This document shows, piece after piece, positions 49,829 through 57,648 of a stretch of DNA of 64,000 nt. Below the pieces are notes generated by a model. That model had not been told where the DNA came from and made no database searches. It saw only the letters and a list, made by a program, of their open reading frames with translations. Both the position numbers and the translations under genes were made by a program. The stretch's first letter is position 1. Each line of letters starts with the position of its first letter. The stretch covers positions 62,001-126,000 of the forward strand of contig NZ_JANFNH010000011.1 in the NCBI RefSeq assembly GCF_024436055.1. The letters are read 5' to 3'. This DNA is from Streptantibioticus rubrisoli. GTDB lineage: Bacteria > Actinomycetota > Actinomycetes > Streptomycetales > Streptomycetaceae.

Positions 49829-50132
49829 CGGGCTTCGCCCAGGCCCTCACCGAACTCTCGGCGCAGGTCGAGATCGCAACCGGGATCAAGCTTCGGCCCG
49901 AGCCGACGTTGGTCGGCGCTTGGCTATGAGGCCCGGGACTGGTTGCAGTTTTGGTTGCATTCACCCCCCGTCCGGGGGCGTTCAGCGCCCGATCAGAGAG
50001 GCGATCCAATAGAGGATGACCCGGCCGAGCAGGCTCCCGCAGAACCCGTCGACTTGAAGAGTGAAGCGGGTTTCTCTGAGGGAAACCCGCTGATCGCGCT
50101 GGTCCTCGGTTACGGGAATACGGGCAAGAGCC
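49829..50132. other. No gene seen inside the second element
   Basis: Frames here show no steady bias. A perfect stem (AGCGGGTTTC / GAAACCCGCT, near 50065-50092) may end transcripts. The phrase ttgcagttttggttgcattc is similar to a repeat near 53600 (ttggtctcagttttggtctc), which may be degraded element-end sequence. Confidence 0.4.
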
Positions 50133-50513
50133 TCAGACCTTCTTGCTCCGCCGCTTGCGGGTCCTGCTAATCACCGCGAGCCGGTTGACAGCCGGCAGCG
50201 CAAGGATGGCCAGCGCGAGGCTGAACGTGGACCACCACGGCATCACGTTGTGACCTTCGTTGACCATGAGCAACGCACCTCCGGTGGGGACGACCACGTA
50301 GCCAATCATCTCGATCAGCCGACGGGTGCTACGGGCAGGAACCTGCATCCGTCCGTGGATGTCCGGTGAAACCCTGATCTCGACCGATGCTCCGCCCGTC
50401 GGCGCGTCGGTAAGACTGGGGGCTACCTGGGTAGCCCAGATCTTCACCGTCGCATCCGCGGAAGGGGCGTCGAGGGTGGAACCGCCGACCATCTCGGGAT
50501 GGGGATTCGTCAC
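50133..50513 (-). CDS. Two-helix membrane protein of the second element
   Basis: This 126-residue protein has a polar N-terminus (MTNPHPEMVGGSTLDAPSAD), a linker with RMQVPARSTRRLIEMI, then two hydrophobic helices (IGYVVVPTGGALLM; FSLALAILALPAVNRLAV) and a basic tail. No family recognised. In defence loci, small membrane proteins often act as effectors, but here the link is only positional. Confidence 0.5.
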   Translation of the reverse strand: MTNPHPEMVGGSTLDAPSADATVKIWATQVAPSLTDAPTGGASVEIRVSPDIHGRMQVPARSTRRLIEMIGYVVVPTGGALLMVNEGHNVMPWWSTFSLALAILALPAVNRLAVISRTRKRRSKKV

Positions 50514-50637
50514 TTGGAGTCCTTCTCGGATGCATCAGCTGGAGATCGGCGATCTCCGACAGGCTGGCGCATCCCGTTGAGCTCCAGACGTCGTGCAGAC
50601 CGGGTTATGAGACCCCGGTCTCCACGACGCCTAGGAC

Positions 50638-50666
50638 CCGTACTTCGCGGGTCCCGCGAAGTACGG
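50638..50666. repeat. Perfect 13-bp inverted repeat
   Basis: ccgtacttcgcgg-gtc-ccgcgaagtacgg is a perfect palindrome in the 384-bp gap between the 50513 and 50898 genes. It may be a hairpin or a protein-binding site. The gap itself (50514-50897) contains no gene but this palindrome and the one at 50782. Confidence 0.65.
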
Positions 50667-50781
50667 TCCTCGGAGCTGTCCGGCCGGGAGCGGCCATCGC
50701 GTCCTCCTCTGGTGGTTGGTGGTGACCGCCTCGGGCGCGTTGCCCTACGCCCACTGAAGCGGTGGTGGCACTGTAGCGGAC

Positions 50782-50820
50782 AGCACCAGAGTTGCACCAA
50801 TTTGGTGCACGTCTGGTGCT
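50782..50820. promoter_or_regulatory. Four-half-site operator upstream of the RHH-like gene
   Basis: agcaccaga-gttgcaccaa-tttggtgcac-gtctggtgct is a two-layer palindrome: inner GCACCAA-T-TTGGTGC, outer AGCACCAGA with TCTGGTGCT. It lies 78 bp before GTG 50898. Multiple symmetric half-sites in front of a small ribbon-helix-helix-type gene suggest cooperative autoregulation. Confidence 0.65.
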
Positions 50821-50897
50821 GTATGGGTGAGGCGTGGGATGCTGGGCTCCTTCGGCGAGCACAAGAGCACGCCAGCGTTGAGTGAAAGGTGGTCTCA

Positions 50898-51128
50898 GTG
50901 GGCGACCCAACAGCCTCGGGAGCGGCTAGCGAGCGCTTCAGCATCACGTTGATCGGTGCTGCGGTCCGCGCACTGGCCGCACTCACAGCCGCTACTGGAC
51001 TTTCGAAGACCGATGCGATCAACCGGTCGGTCCAGGTATATGGGTTCCTTGCGCAGCAAATGGCCGACGGCAAGGAACTGCTGCTGCGCGACAAGGACGG
51101 CACGACCGAGCGAGTCCACATCGTGTAG
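50898..51128 (+). CDS. Small ribbon-helix-helix-like regulator
   Basis: This 76-residue protein begins at GTG 50898, with GAAAGG upstream. The sequence ERFSITLIGAAVRALAALTA, TGLSKTDAINRSVQVYGFLA gives strand-helix-helix, as in Arc/MetJ-type antitoxins and plasmid regulators. The end (DGKELLLRDKDGTTERVHIV) is like RHH family tails. It sits downstream of a symmetric operator and upstream of the HEPN-like genes, so it might control the element's cargo. Confidence 0.6.
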   Translation: MGDPTASGAASERFSITLIGAAVRALAALTAATGLSKTDAINRSVQVYGFLAQQMADGKELLLRDKDGTTERVHIV

Positions 51129-51156
51129 CAGTAGCCGTGGAACACCGACATGAAGA

Positions 51157-51188
51157 AGGCCCAAGATCTCCGGGGTGATCTTGGGCCT
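51157..51188 (+). terminator. Terminator after the RHH-like gene
   Basis: Stem AGGCCCAAGATC / GATCTTGGGCCT with an 8-base loop lies 29 bp after the RHH stop. No long T tract. It separates the gene from the convergent HEPN-like genes. Confidence 0.75.
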
Positions 51189-51368
51189 CAAGGGCAATCG
51201 AGCGATCGGCGATCTCCGTCAATGCGGATCAAGCCCAAAGGCGCATCCTGGGCGGTCAGCTCAGCGGGCCCCGGACTGCCAGTTGGACCGGGAGTTGGAA
51301 CGTAGCTCGCTCGTTCGCGGTAGGTGGGCCAGCAGTGGACGTTGGCTCGGGTGTAAGACGCTAATCCG

Positions 51369-52286
51369 TTAGCCGAGCCAGTCCATGGCCCTCATCGCAG
51401 CGACAACCAGCAGTCTCGCGTCAACGTGCGTCGGTGTCTTCAGCCCATGAGCCATCTTGTTTCGAGCGCTGAAGAGCGATCCGAGGTCCGCCCAGAGCGC
51501 GGGATCGTCGTCTTCAAGAGATCGGCCGATCACCACTTTGGCGACCGGGCCATAGAGCTCAACGGCCTTGCCGTGTTTGTCCTGGAGTGACCGCAGACTC
51601 GGCGCAGAGCCCACAGGCCAGCGAGACTTGAGTGACTCCTTGGCATAGGTCTCGGCCGCCACTGCTCCCATCAGGATCGCCATTCCCGGCTGCGGGCTGT
51701 TTGTCGACTGCGTCAGGTATCGCGCCTGCGAGAGTAGCGCTCGCGCTGGCGGGAGACCATTGTGCAGCGCGCTCGTGGCCACATCGACGGTCAGCGCCGG
51801 CAAGCCCACAACGATGGGGTATCCGGGAGTGAGCGGTTCTGGCACTGTCAGCTTCAGCCCTTGGGTTATGTCCATTGCCGTGAGCGACTGCATCTTCGGG
51901 ATATCTCCCACCATGCCCACGCTCGGCTGCTCGACCCGCAGGGCGTCAGACAGGCGTGCGGCAGCAAATCTGATGGCCGCAACAGCAGCCTTGAGTTCTG
52001 TGTTGACGGACTGTTCATCAAGATCGGGGGCAACGGCGAACACAGTGTGCGTAGTGAAATATGCTGGGCTCAGTGCCACTGGTGCGCTGACGTCAGTACC
52101 CGACCAGCCGACGTACCCCTCGGCAAGGAACTGGCCTTCGAACTTCGGGAACTCAAGTACCACATCGAAGGCACCCACCGTGGTCTGCAGAGGCTTAGCT
52201 GCGAGGGCAGGATCGATGACGCCCATGCGGCCCCGGGTCGGCTCGCTGGACGCCAGGAACACTGCTTCGACTCGGATTTCATTCAT
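51369..52286 (-). CDS. HEPN-domain-like protein A (unknown)
   Basis: This 305-residue protein starts at ATG 52286 (MNEIRVEAVFLASSEPTRGR). The N-terminal ~150 residues are beta-rich and unlike any family I know. The C-terminal ~130 residues are helical and end ALWADLGSLFSARNKMAHGL then a short helix; R275-N-K-M-A-H280 is an Rx4H motif of the HEPN superfamily, many of which are RNases. Protein B downstream shares this architecture but not N-terminal sequence. Start is chosen because the longer frame includes no domain. Role: probably a nuclease/effector of a defence or toxin-like pair. Confidence 0.6.
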   Translation of the reverse strand: MNEIRVEAVFLASSEPTRGRMGVIDPALAAKPLQTTVGAFDVVLEFPKFEGQFLAEGYVGWSGTDVSAPVALSPAYFTTHTVFAVAPDLDEQSVNTELKAAVAAIRFAAARLSDALRVEQPSVGMVGDIPKMQSLTAMDITQGLKLTVPEPLTPGYPIVVGLPALTVDVATSALHNGLPPARALLSQARYLTQSTNSPQPGMAILMGAVAAETYAKESLKSRWPVGSAPSLRSLQDKHGKAVELYGPVAKVVIGRSLEDDDPALWADLGSLFSARNKMAHGLKTPTHVDARLLVVAAMRAMDWLG

Positions 52287-52426
52287 TGGGAACCGATCTT
52301 CCTTAGCGTGACCGATGTTACGCAGCGGGATTTCAGGGCTATCGACGCCTTCCGAAATTCCCGCAGTGAATCCGCTGGCGGCACCGAGCCAGAAGCCAAA
52401 CCTGCTGCCAAGTGACCCGGTCGGTG

Positions 52427-53443
52427 TCACAACGAAGTGATCCAGTCGACCGCGCGGCCGGCGGCCCCAAGGAACGCGTAGACCGTCCGCTGCCGCTCGC
52501 GGGAGTCCAGGTCTGCCAGACGAGCGGTTGTCCGGCCGGTATGCACCAGCTTGTTTCGCTCCCGGTACATCTCCTCGATCAGAGAGAACGCGGATGGGTC
52601 GTCGCTGCGAAGTGACCGGCCCGACAGGCCGCTCGGAGCCTGCTCGTAGTACTTGGCGGCAAAGCTTCCGCTCAGGCTTCCCATGTAGCTCTCGGCGCCA
52701 CCCCCGACCCGGGTGGCGATGTAGGTATGCGCCGCGACCTCGCAAGCGGAAGCCATGGCGAGGATGGCCTCACGCAGGGCGAGGGACTGGACAGCAGTCT
52801 CGGCGTCGACGAGCAGAACGTTGTGAAGCGGGGGCTCGGCCCCGGCTTGCAGGGAAGCCGTCAGTTCGCTGACTGGGACCGCTCCGGTCCCCGGGCTGCG
52901 CACGGCCCCAGTCGAAAACTGAGCGTTGACGCCGGCGAAGATCGGTAGCCCGGCTTCCGTGTCGGCATCGAGGAAAGTCGCCGTCCACGGCGACAGCAGG
53001 TAGAAGCGGCCGTCATCGGGCCGCCAGGCCCTTCTCACCCGGGGCATCCAAGCGACCCGGCCTGCACTCCGTAGGTGTTCGACCAGGACGTTGGCTGCGT
53101 CGACGCCCCGGTCTTGGGCCAGGTCGAAGTCGATGTGCGGCGCGTCGCCGGGGGCGAGATCCTGTTCCCATCGCAGGACTACCTGGATTCGGTCGACCAC
53201 CGTGTCGGCGACCGTTCTGGTGATCGCGCCACCGCGCATCCCGAGCGGAACGATGGACAGTGACGTACCGGCGAGTGAGTTGTCGATCTCATTGGGGAAG
53301 AGCGGCTGCGTGGACGGTTCCCACGCACGGACCTCCGCACTGAATGCCGGAGCCTGCAGGTTGAGCCCTCCCCACGACGCCCAGCTCGGATCCCGCGGGA
53401 GCTGGGCGTCGAAGTAGTACTGCATCACTGCGGCGATGCGCAT
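52427..53443 (-). CDS. HEPN-domain-like protein B (unknown)
   Basis: This 338-residue protein starts at ATG 53443 (MRIAAVMQYYFDAQLPRDPS). A beta-rich N-terminal half is followed by helices (ALREAILAMASACEVAAHTY), ending YRERNKLVHTGRTTARLADL, where R296-N-K-L-V-H301 is the Rx4H HEPN motif. It matches protein A in domain order and final DW-I/L ending (AGRAVDWITSL vs MRAMDWLG). Protein B is upstream of A in the same leftward direction, 140 bp apart, so they are probably cotranscribed. No other gene with a known partner (nucleotidyltransferase) is next to them. Confidence 0.6.
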   Translation of the reverse strand: MRIAAVMQYYFDAQLPRDPSWASWGGLNLQAPAFSAEVRAWEPSTQPLFPNEIDNSLAGTSLSIVPLGMRGGAITRTVADTVVDRIQVVLRWEQDLAPGDAPHIDFDLAQDRGVDAANVLVEHLRSAGRVAWMPRVRRAWRPDDGRFYLLSPWTATFLDADTEAGLPIFAGVNAQFSTGAVRSPGTGAVPVSELTASLQAGAEPPLHNVLLVDAETAVQSLALREAILAMASACEVAAHTYIATRVGGGAESYMGSLSGSFAAKYYEQAPSGLSGRSLRSDDPSAFSLIEEMYRERNKLVHTGRTTARLADLDSRERQRTVYAFLGAAGRAVDWITSL

Positions 53444-53720
53444 GGAGCCCCCTGAAGTGGTTGCTGGTTCTCAAACTCGGCACAGCCTGGTGCCGTACGT
53501 GCGACCGACTGCCACACATTTTCTGCCTGCTGGTGAGGCAGGGGCACCCAGTAAGGCTGCACGGGCGGGGCTTGGTGTCGCCGAGGGCCTTTCGGGGTCG
53601 CGGTTGGTCTCAGTTTTGGTCTCGTTCGCCCTCGACCGGCCGGGTTCAGCCGCCGCCCAGCGGTTCGCTCCGCCGCAGGTCAGGACAGGTGCGAACCTCG
53701 GCGGACACCGTTCGGGAGAA

Positions 53721-53774
53721 TTGGAAAGCGTGTTGGGGGCAACCCCTCACGAGTTCGAATCTCGTATCCTCCGC
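53721..53774 (+). repeat. attR: Right att site (tRNA-Ser(GGA) 3' copy)
   Basis: A perfect 54-bp copy of 48410-48463 without the tRNA 5' half (the base before it is a, not the paired stem). Chromosome-like or older mobile DNA continues after it. Confidence 0.88.
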
Positions 53775-53797
53775 AGTCGCCCACCAGGGCAAACGAT

Positions 53798-53824
53798 GGA
53801 CCCGACCGCTCAGCGGCCGGGTCC
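53798..53824 (+). terminator. Hairpin after the right att copy
   Basis: Stem GGACCCG / CGGGTCC with inner pairing (ACCGCT / AGCGGC) lies 24 bp after the repeat. It may be the original tRNA terminator carried to this end. Confidence 0.55.
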
Positions 53825-53989
53825 TTCGTCGTTCGAGGGTTGCAGTTGCCGCGATCGGGGTGGACTGTTCGCTGTCGTTCGAGACAGCGCGAAGGAGCTC
53901 TTGGCTGGCCCGTCGAGCGAAGCTGCGCCCCTCGCGCCCTCCACCGGACTGAGCCCCTCTGGCGGAGTGCCGTCCATGGCTGTCTCCGA

Positions 53990-54489
53990 GAAGACGCGCA
54001 AGATCGACTGCTCGTTGATGTAGCGGAACTGGGCGTCACGGTACGGGTGCTGCTTGCCCTCGATGGTGTTGGCACCGGCCTGCAGGCTGAAGTCCTCCTC
54101 ACGGAGCAAGTCCCCGACGGTGTCCGCGCTCACCTTGTGCCCCTGACGGGTGAGCTCGGCCGCTAGGGTCCTGGTCGATTTCACCGTCCAACGCAGTGGC
54201 GACATGGGATCGCCGCGCTCGTCAGGTTCCACCAGTGCCAGCAGCGCGCGCCGCAGTCCCGGATCAAGGTCCGCGACCTTCTTGCGGCCACCACCGGGCC
54301 TGCGTACCCGGCCCAGAGGCTCCTCGCCAGCCTCCAGCTCGTCCATGCCTTTGCGGACTGTCGTCTCGCTGACCTGGGCCGCCGTGCGACCGCCCGGATA
54401 CCGCCGTGCCCCAGGATGCGGGCCTCGGCTCCCAACAGCAGACGCCGCTGCCGCTCATCCAGGTGTGGAAACAACACTCCGAACTTCAC
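53990..54489 (-). pseudogene. ISAzo13-family transposase fragment with frameshift
   Basis: Start frame MKFGVLFPHLDERQRRLLLG, AEARILGHGGIRAVA is followed, in a shifted frame (one G missing near 54384), by VSETTVRKGMDELEAGEEPL, GRVRRPGGGRKKVADLDPGL, TLAAELTRQGHKVSADTVGD and GKQHPYRDAQFRYIN. This is the N-terminal 60% of an ISAzo13-like transposase. The catalytic end is absent and the frame runs into unrelated sequence. Degraded insertion sequence beside the element boundary. Confidence 0.75.
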
Positions 54490-54829
54490 AGCGAGTTGTC
54501 CACGGACCTCATCGGAGACGCTCCTATCACAACAACGAGCCGTATTACGCGAAGCAACACCTTGATTCTCTGCAAGCCCTAACGACTGGGTACGCGATTG
54601 ACGTCGGGACGTGCTGGCCTGGCGGTCCGGCTGGCGGGTGATCAGCAGGTGGCCGTCCAGACGGGCACGAGCTCGGCGCCCGTGCGCTGCCGGTGGGCCG
54701 GCGGGCGGCGCGGTCGGAGTTCAGTCCGGCGATTGCGTCACAACATCACCAACCCGTGCGGCCGCCATATCACGGTCAAGCTGCCACCACGGCGTACGAG
54801 TCGTTGGCGGACCGGGCACAATTGCGATC
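54490..54829. other. No gene seen
   Basis: This 340-bp stretch upstream of the membrane-protein gene has only non-biased frames. It probably contains that gene's promoter and leftover insertion-sequence ends. Confidence 0.4.
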
Positions 54830-55414
54830 ATGAGCCTGCGTCGTGAAACGGCGAGCTCCCCGGCCCGATGGCCTGGGTATGCCGCCGCCGTGTGGGGGTT
54901 CGCGTTCGCCGTTCCCAGCTTCTACTGGGCGATGGGCGGTCTGGCCGGGGCCGCGTCCACGATCTCGCCGTCACTGGTCGAGCTGGCACGAGAGCGAAAT
55001 CCCGGCTTCATCACAGTGCTTTGGGTGACCGGAGTGTTCAAAGTCGTCGGCGGAATGCTTGGCCTGGCTCTGGTGCGCCGCCGCACGTGGGGACGCGGTA
55101 TGAACCGCCTCCTGCAGTTGACCGCGGGGGGCGCGGGGGTGCTGCTCGTCTGGCACGGAGCATTGTTCGTTGGGCAGGGACTGCTCGTACAGGCACATGT
55201 CATCGACCTCGCCCCGGAGCTGCTGCCGGTCAGCCGTTGGTACACCTACCTATGGGGACCCTGGTTCGTGGCCGGGGGGCTCACCTTCATATTCGCCGCA
55301 CGGATGCACCTGAGCAGAGCGGCTGACCGCCGGGATGCCATGATCGCGGGCATCGTCGGCGGCCTTGGCGCGCTGCTGCTGTCCGTCACAGCCCTGATAG
55401 CAGGAATCGGATAG
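54830..55414 (+). CDS. Membrane protein, DUF3995-like
   Basis: This 194-residue protein has four to five hydrophobic helices: WPGYAAAVWGFAFAVPSFYW, ITVLWVTGVFKVVGGMLGLA, GAGVLLVWHGALFVGQGLLV, and a C-terminal helix. The start WGFAFAVPSFYWAMGG resembles DUF3995 family members. ATG 54830 was chosen since the upstream frame is non-coding. Function is unknown. Confidence 0.65.
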   Translation: MSLRRETASSPARWPGYAAAVWGFAFAVPSFYWAMGGLAGAASTISPSLVELARERNPGFITVLWVTGVFKVVGGMLGLALVRRRTWGRGMNRLLQLTAGGAGVLLVWHGALFVGQGLLVQAHVIDLAPELLPVSRWYTYLWGPWFVAGGLTFIFAARMHLSRAADRRDAMIAGIVGGLGALLLSVTALIAGIG

Positions 55415-55489
55415 CCGCCCCGGAACCGCAACTCGGCCGCCTACGGCCGATCTCCGCTATCGCGTACCTCGTTGTAACGGGTGCCACAT

Positions 55490-56110
55490 GGTGACCGCGG
55501 GCGGCACGCCCCCGGACCGGCCGCGACCGGCGGGCCGCCTCCTTTCCCTCCCGCGCCGCAGTGGAAAAGATCGGCTCCGGCCGGGCGACCCGCCGCACCA
55601 CCGTTCCCCGCGAGGGAACCCGCAGGCCCGCGTCCGGCACTGACGCGCGATCTCCCGGTGGACGGCCGCAACGGTCCGGCGCTCCCGCGTCAGGTACCGC
55701 CTGCGCAGCACCTGCGCAGGCGGTCGTCTCGGCCTCATCCGGCAGCGGCCCGCCCCCGCGGCTGCCGCTGGAGCGGCCCGGCAGTAGATCCGACACCATC
55801 CCCTCACCCGCGCGCCACAGAGCGAGCAGCACGTACACCTGGCGCCGGGATATCCCCAGCGTCGCGGCGGCCTCGTCCGCGTCCGCCGGCCCCACCCTGG
55901 CCTTCTCGGCAAGAGGCCCGATCACCTCGGCCTGCCGCACCGCGGTATCCCAGACCTCGTCGTGCGCGGTCAGGACCCCGCGCTCGGCCACCGGTCCCTT
56001 CGCCGCCCGGGCCCCCTCCGCAACGCGCACACGAGTACGGACCAACTCGACGGTAGTGCAGGCGACTTCGTGACATGGGAGAGTTCGCAGTTCCCTGCGC
56101 TCCGCGATGA
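55490..56110 (-). pseudogene. Mu-type transposase N-terminal relic
   Basis: The frame reads VWDTAVRQAEVIGPLAEKAR, then LGISRRQVYVLLALWRAGEG and MVSDLLPGRSSGSRGGGPLP; a second frame continues VLRRRYLTRERRTVAAVHRE; then the first resumes GLRVPSRGTVVRRVARPEP. This is the HTH and linker part of a Mu/IS481-like DDE transposase broken by two frameshifts. The catalytic core is missing. Confidence 0.7.
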
Positions 56111-56230
56111 AACCACCGTTCTTGAAGGCCGGAGCCCGGTCAGCGGCGGCCGGCACGCGTGTGCCTCTGCGGCGCGGATTCGGTGCGCCTCCCCGACCGC
56201 GGATGGGGTTCAGGGCGGTTTGACGCCCAT

Positions 56231-56256
56231 TTAGTTAACCGCTATCTATTGAGGGC
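56231..56256 (+). promoter_or_regulatory. AT-rich promoter/operator before the PadR-ABC operon
   Basis: ttagttaaccgctatctatt is an AT-rich island (including the GTTAAC palindrome) 21-46 bp before GTG 56277, in a very GC-rich region. It fits a -10 region or PadR binding site. Only weak support. Confidence 0.35.
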
Positions 56257-56276
56257 TCGCAGAGGAGGGTGGGTCC

Positions 56277-56819
56277 GTGCAGGACGTGGCGCTGGCATTG
56301 CTGGCCAAGGAGCCGTCGCACGGGTACGACCTGCGCAGGCGGTTGGTAGCAGCCCTCGGGCCGTTGGGGGAGACGCTGAACGCGGGGCAGGTCTATGTGA
56401 CGCTCACCCGGCTCGAAAAGGCGGGCCTGGTCGTCCAGGAGCGTGAGGACGCGCCGGTGCGGGGCCCACGGCGCAAGGTGTACGCGCTGACCGCGGCCGG
56501 GCAGGAAAGGGTAGCCGCGTGGATGGCCGAGGGCGCCGGGGCAAGAGCGGACGTGACGGAGTTCCACCTGAAGCTGGTGGCCGCCGCCGAGTCGGGCCTG
56601 GCCGATCCGCTCGCGCTCGTGGACGCGCGGCGGCGGGAGCTGATACGCAGCCTCGCCGAGGCCCAGCACGCCGCCCTTGCTCACGACACGAACTCGGAGG
56701 CCGGACTGCTCCTGGAGGGCATCGCCCTCCGGTTGCAGGCCGATCTGCGCTGGCTGGAGGCGTGCGAGCGGACCTGGTCCGCCCGCGCCCCGCGTGGGAA
56801 AGGCGGAGGAAAAGGATGA
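56277..56819 (+). CDS. PadR-family regulator
   Basis: This 180-residue protein has a winged helix of the PadR type (MQDVALALLAKEPSHGYDLR, LNAGQVYVTLTRLEKAGLVV, RRKVYALTAAGQERVAAWM), and a C-terminal helical PadR_C domain. GTG 56277 has GAGGAGGG before it. Its stop overlaps the ABC ATPase start (ATGA), so it is cotranslated and probably represses the exporter operon. Confidence 0.88.
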   Translation: MQDVALALLAKEPSHGYDLRRRLVAALGPLGETLNAGQVYVTLTRLEKAGLVVQEREDAPVRGPRRKVYALTAAGQERVAAWMAEGAGARADVTEFHLKLVAAAESGLADPLALVDARRRELIRSLAEAQHAALAHDTNSEAGLLLEGIALRLQADLRWLEACERTWSARAPRGKGGGKG

Positions 56820-57646
56820 GCAGAGACAGCCGGCGGATCAGGGGGCGGTCGCAGAGGAGGGGTACGGACGACAGCCCCCTCGCGGGACCGTCCAGCCGCC
56901 AACCCGGTGAGGCGTCCGGGCCGGTACTGCGGGCGGTCGGCCTGTCGCGGGCGTACGGGCAGGACGAGAGCCTAGTGCGGGCTGTCGACGGGGTCGATCT
57001 CGACGTTCCGGCCGGGCAGGCGCTCGCCGTGACCGGGCCCAGCGGCTGCGGCAAGTCGACGCTGCTGCAACTCCTCGGCGGTCTCGACCGGCCCACCGAC
57101 GGCGAGGTGTGGCTCGGCGGGCGGCGCATGGACCACCTCGGCGAACGGGCGCTGGCCAGGTTGCGGCGCCGCGCCATCGGCTTCGTCTTTCAGTCCTTCC
57201 ACCTGATGGACGAGCTGACCGCGGCGGAGAATGTCGAGCTGCCCGCGCTGCTCGCCGGCGCCTCACCGCGCACCGCCCGCAACCGTGCCGCCGGACTCCT
57301 CGACCGGGTCGGGCTCGCCGACCGGGCCCGGCACCTGCCCTCGGAGCTGTCCGGCGGGCAGCGGCAGCGGGTCGCCATCGCCCGCGCCCTGGTCAACGAG
57401 CCGCTGGTGGTCCTCGCGGACGAGCCCACCGGAAACCTCGACAGTGCCGCGACCCACGACATTCTCCGCCTCTTCGACGAGCTGCGCGCCGCCGGCCAGA
57501 CCCTGGTCATGGTCACCCATGACGAGCGCGTCGCCGCCACCGCGGACCGCGTCGTCTCCCTGCGTGACGGAACGCTGGCCGATGACACCCGCCTTGACGG
57601 CGGCGGCACCACACGGCTCGGTTCGCTGCTGAACTGGGAAGGCTGA
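56816..57646 (+). CDS. ABC transporter ATP-binding protein (MacB/LolD type)
   Basis: This 276-residue ATPase has an N-terminal polar extension of ~40 residues, Walker A GPSGCGKST (~74-82), a Q-loop, signature LSGGQRQRVAIARAL, and Walker B VVLADEPTGNLDS. The DEPTGNLDS form is typical of MacB/LolD-type exporters. Its partner permease starts 3 bp after its stop. Confidence 0.92.
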   Translation: MSRDSRRIRGRSQRRGTDDSPLAGPSSRQPGEASGPVLRAVGLSRAYGQDESLVRAVDGVDLDVPAGQALAVTGPSGCGKSTLLQLLGGLDRPTDGEVWLGGRRMDHLGERALARLRRRAIGFVFQSFHLMDELTAAENVELPALLAGASPRTARNRAAGLLDRVGLADRARHLPSELSGGQRQRVAIARALVNEPLVVLADEPTGNLDSAATHDILRLFDELRAAGQTLVMVTHDERVAATADRVVSLRDGTLADDTRLDGGGTTRLGSLLNWEG

Positions 57647-57648
57647 CC

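Larger units (their letters stand above)
48410..53774. mobile_element. Integrative element in tRNA-Ser(GGA), partly decayed
   Basis: This ~5.4-kb segment lies between 54-bp perfect repeats. It contains an integrase next to the tRNA (frameshifted), a stump of xis, no replication or transfer genes, and cargo: a membrane protein, an RHH-like regulator and the two HEPN-like proteins. It looks like a satellite-type or remnant genomic island. Since Int and Xis appear broken, it may be fixed in the host. Confidence 0.82.

Noticed and set aside
50133-51128. Toxin-antitoxin pair formed by the 50133 membrane protein and RHH-like gene
   Set aside because: The genes are divergent with a 384-bp gap, not overlapping as in typical pairs, and the membrane protein has no toxin motif; remains only a possibility.
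53721-53774. Possible second tRNA-Ser(GGA)
   Set aside because: Lacks the 5' half; identical to the 3' part at 48410; att copy.
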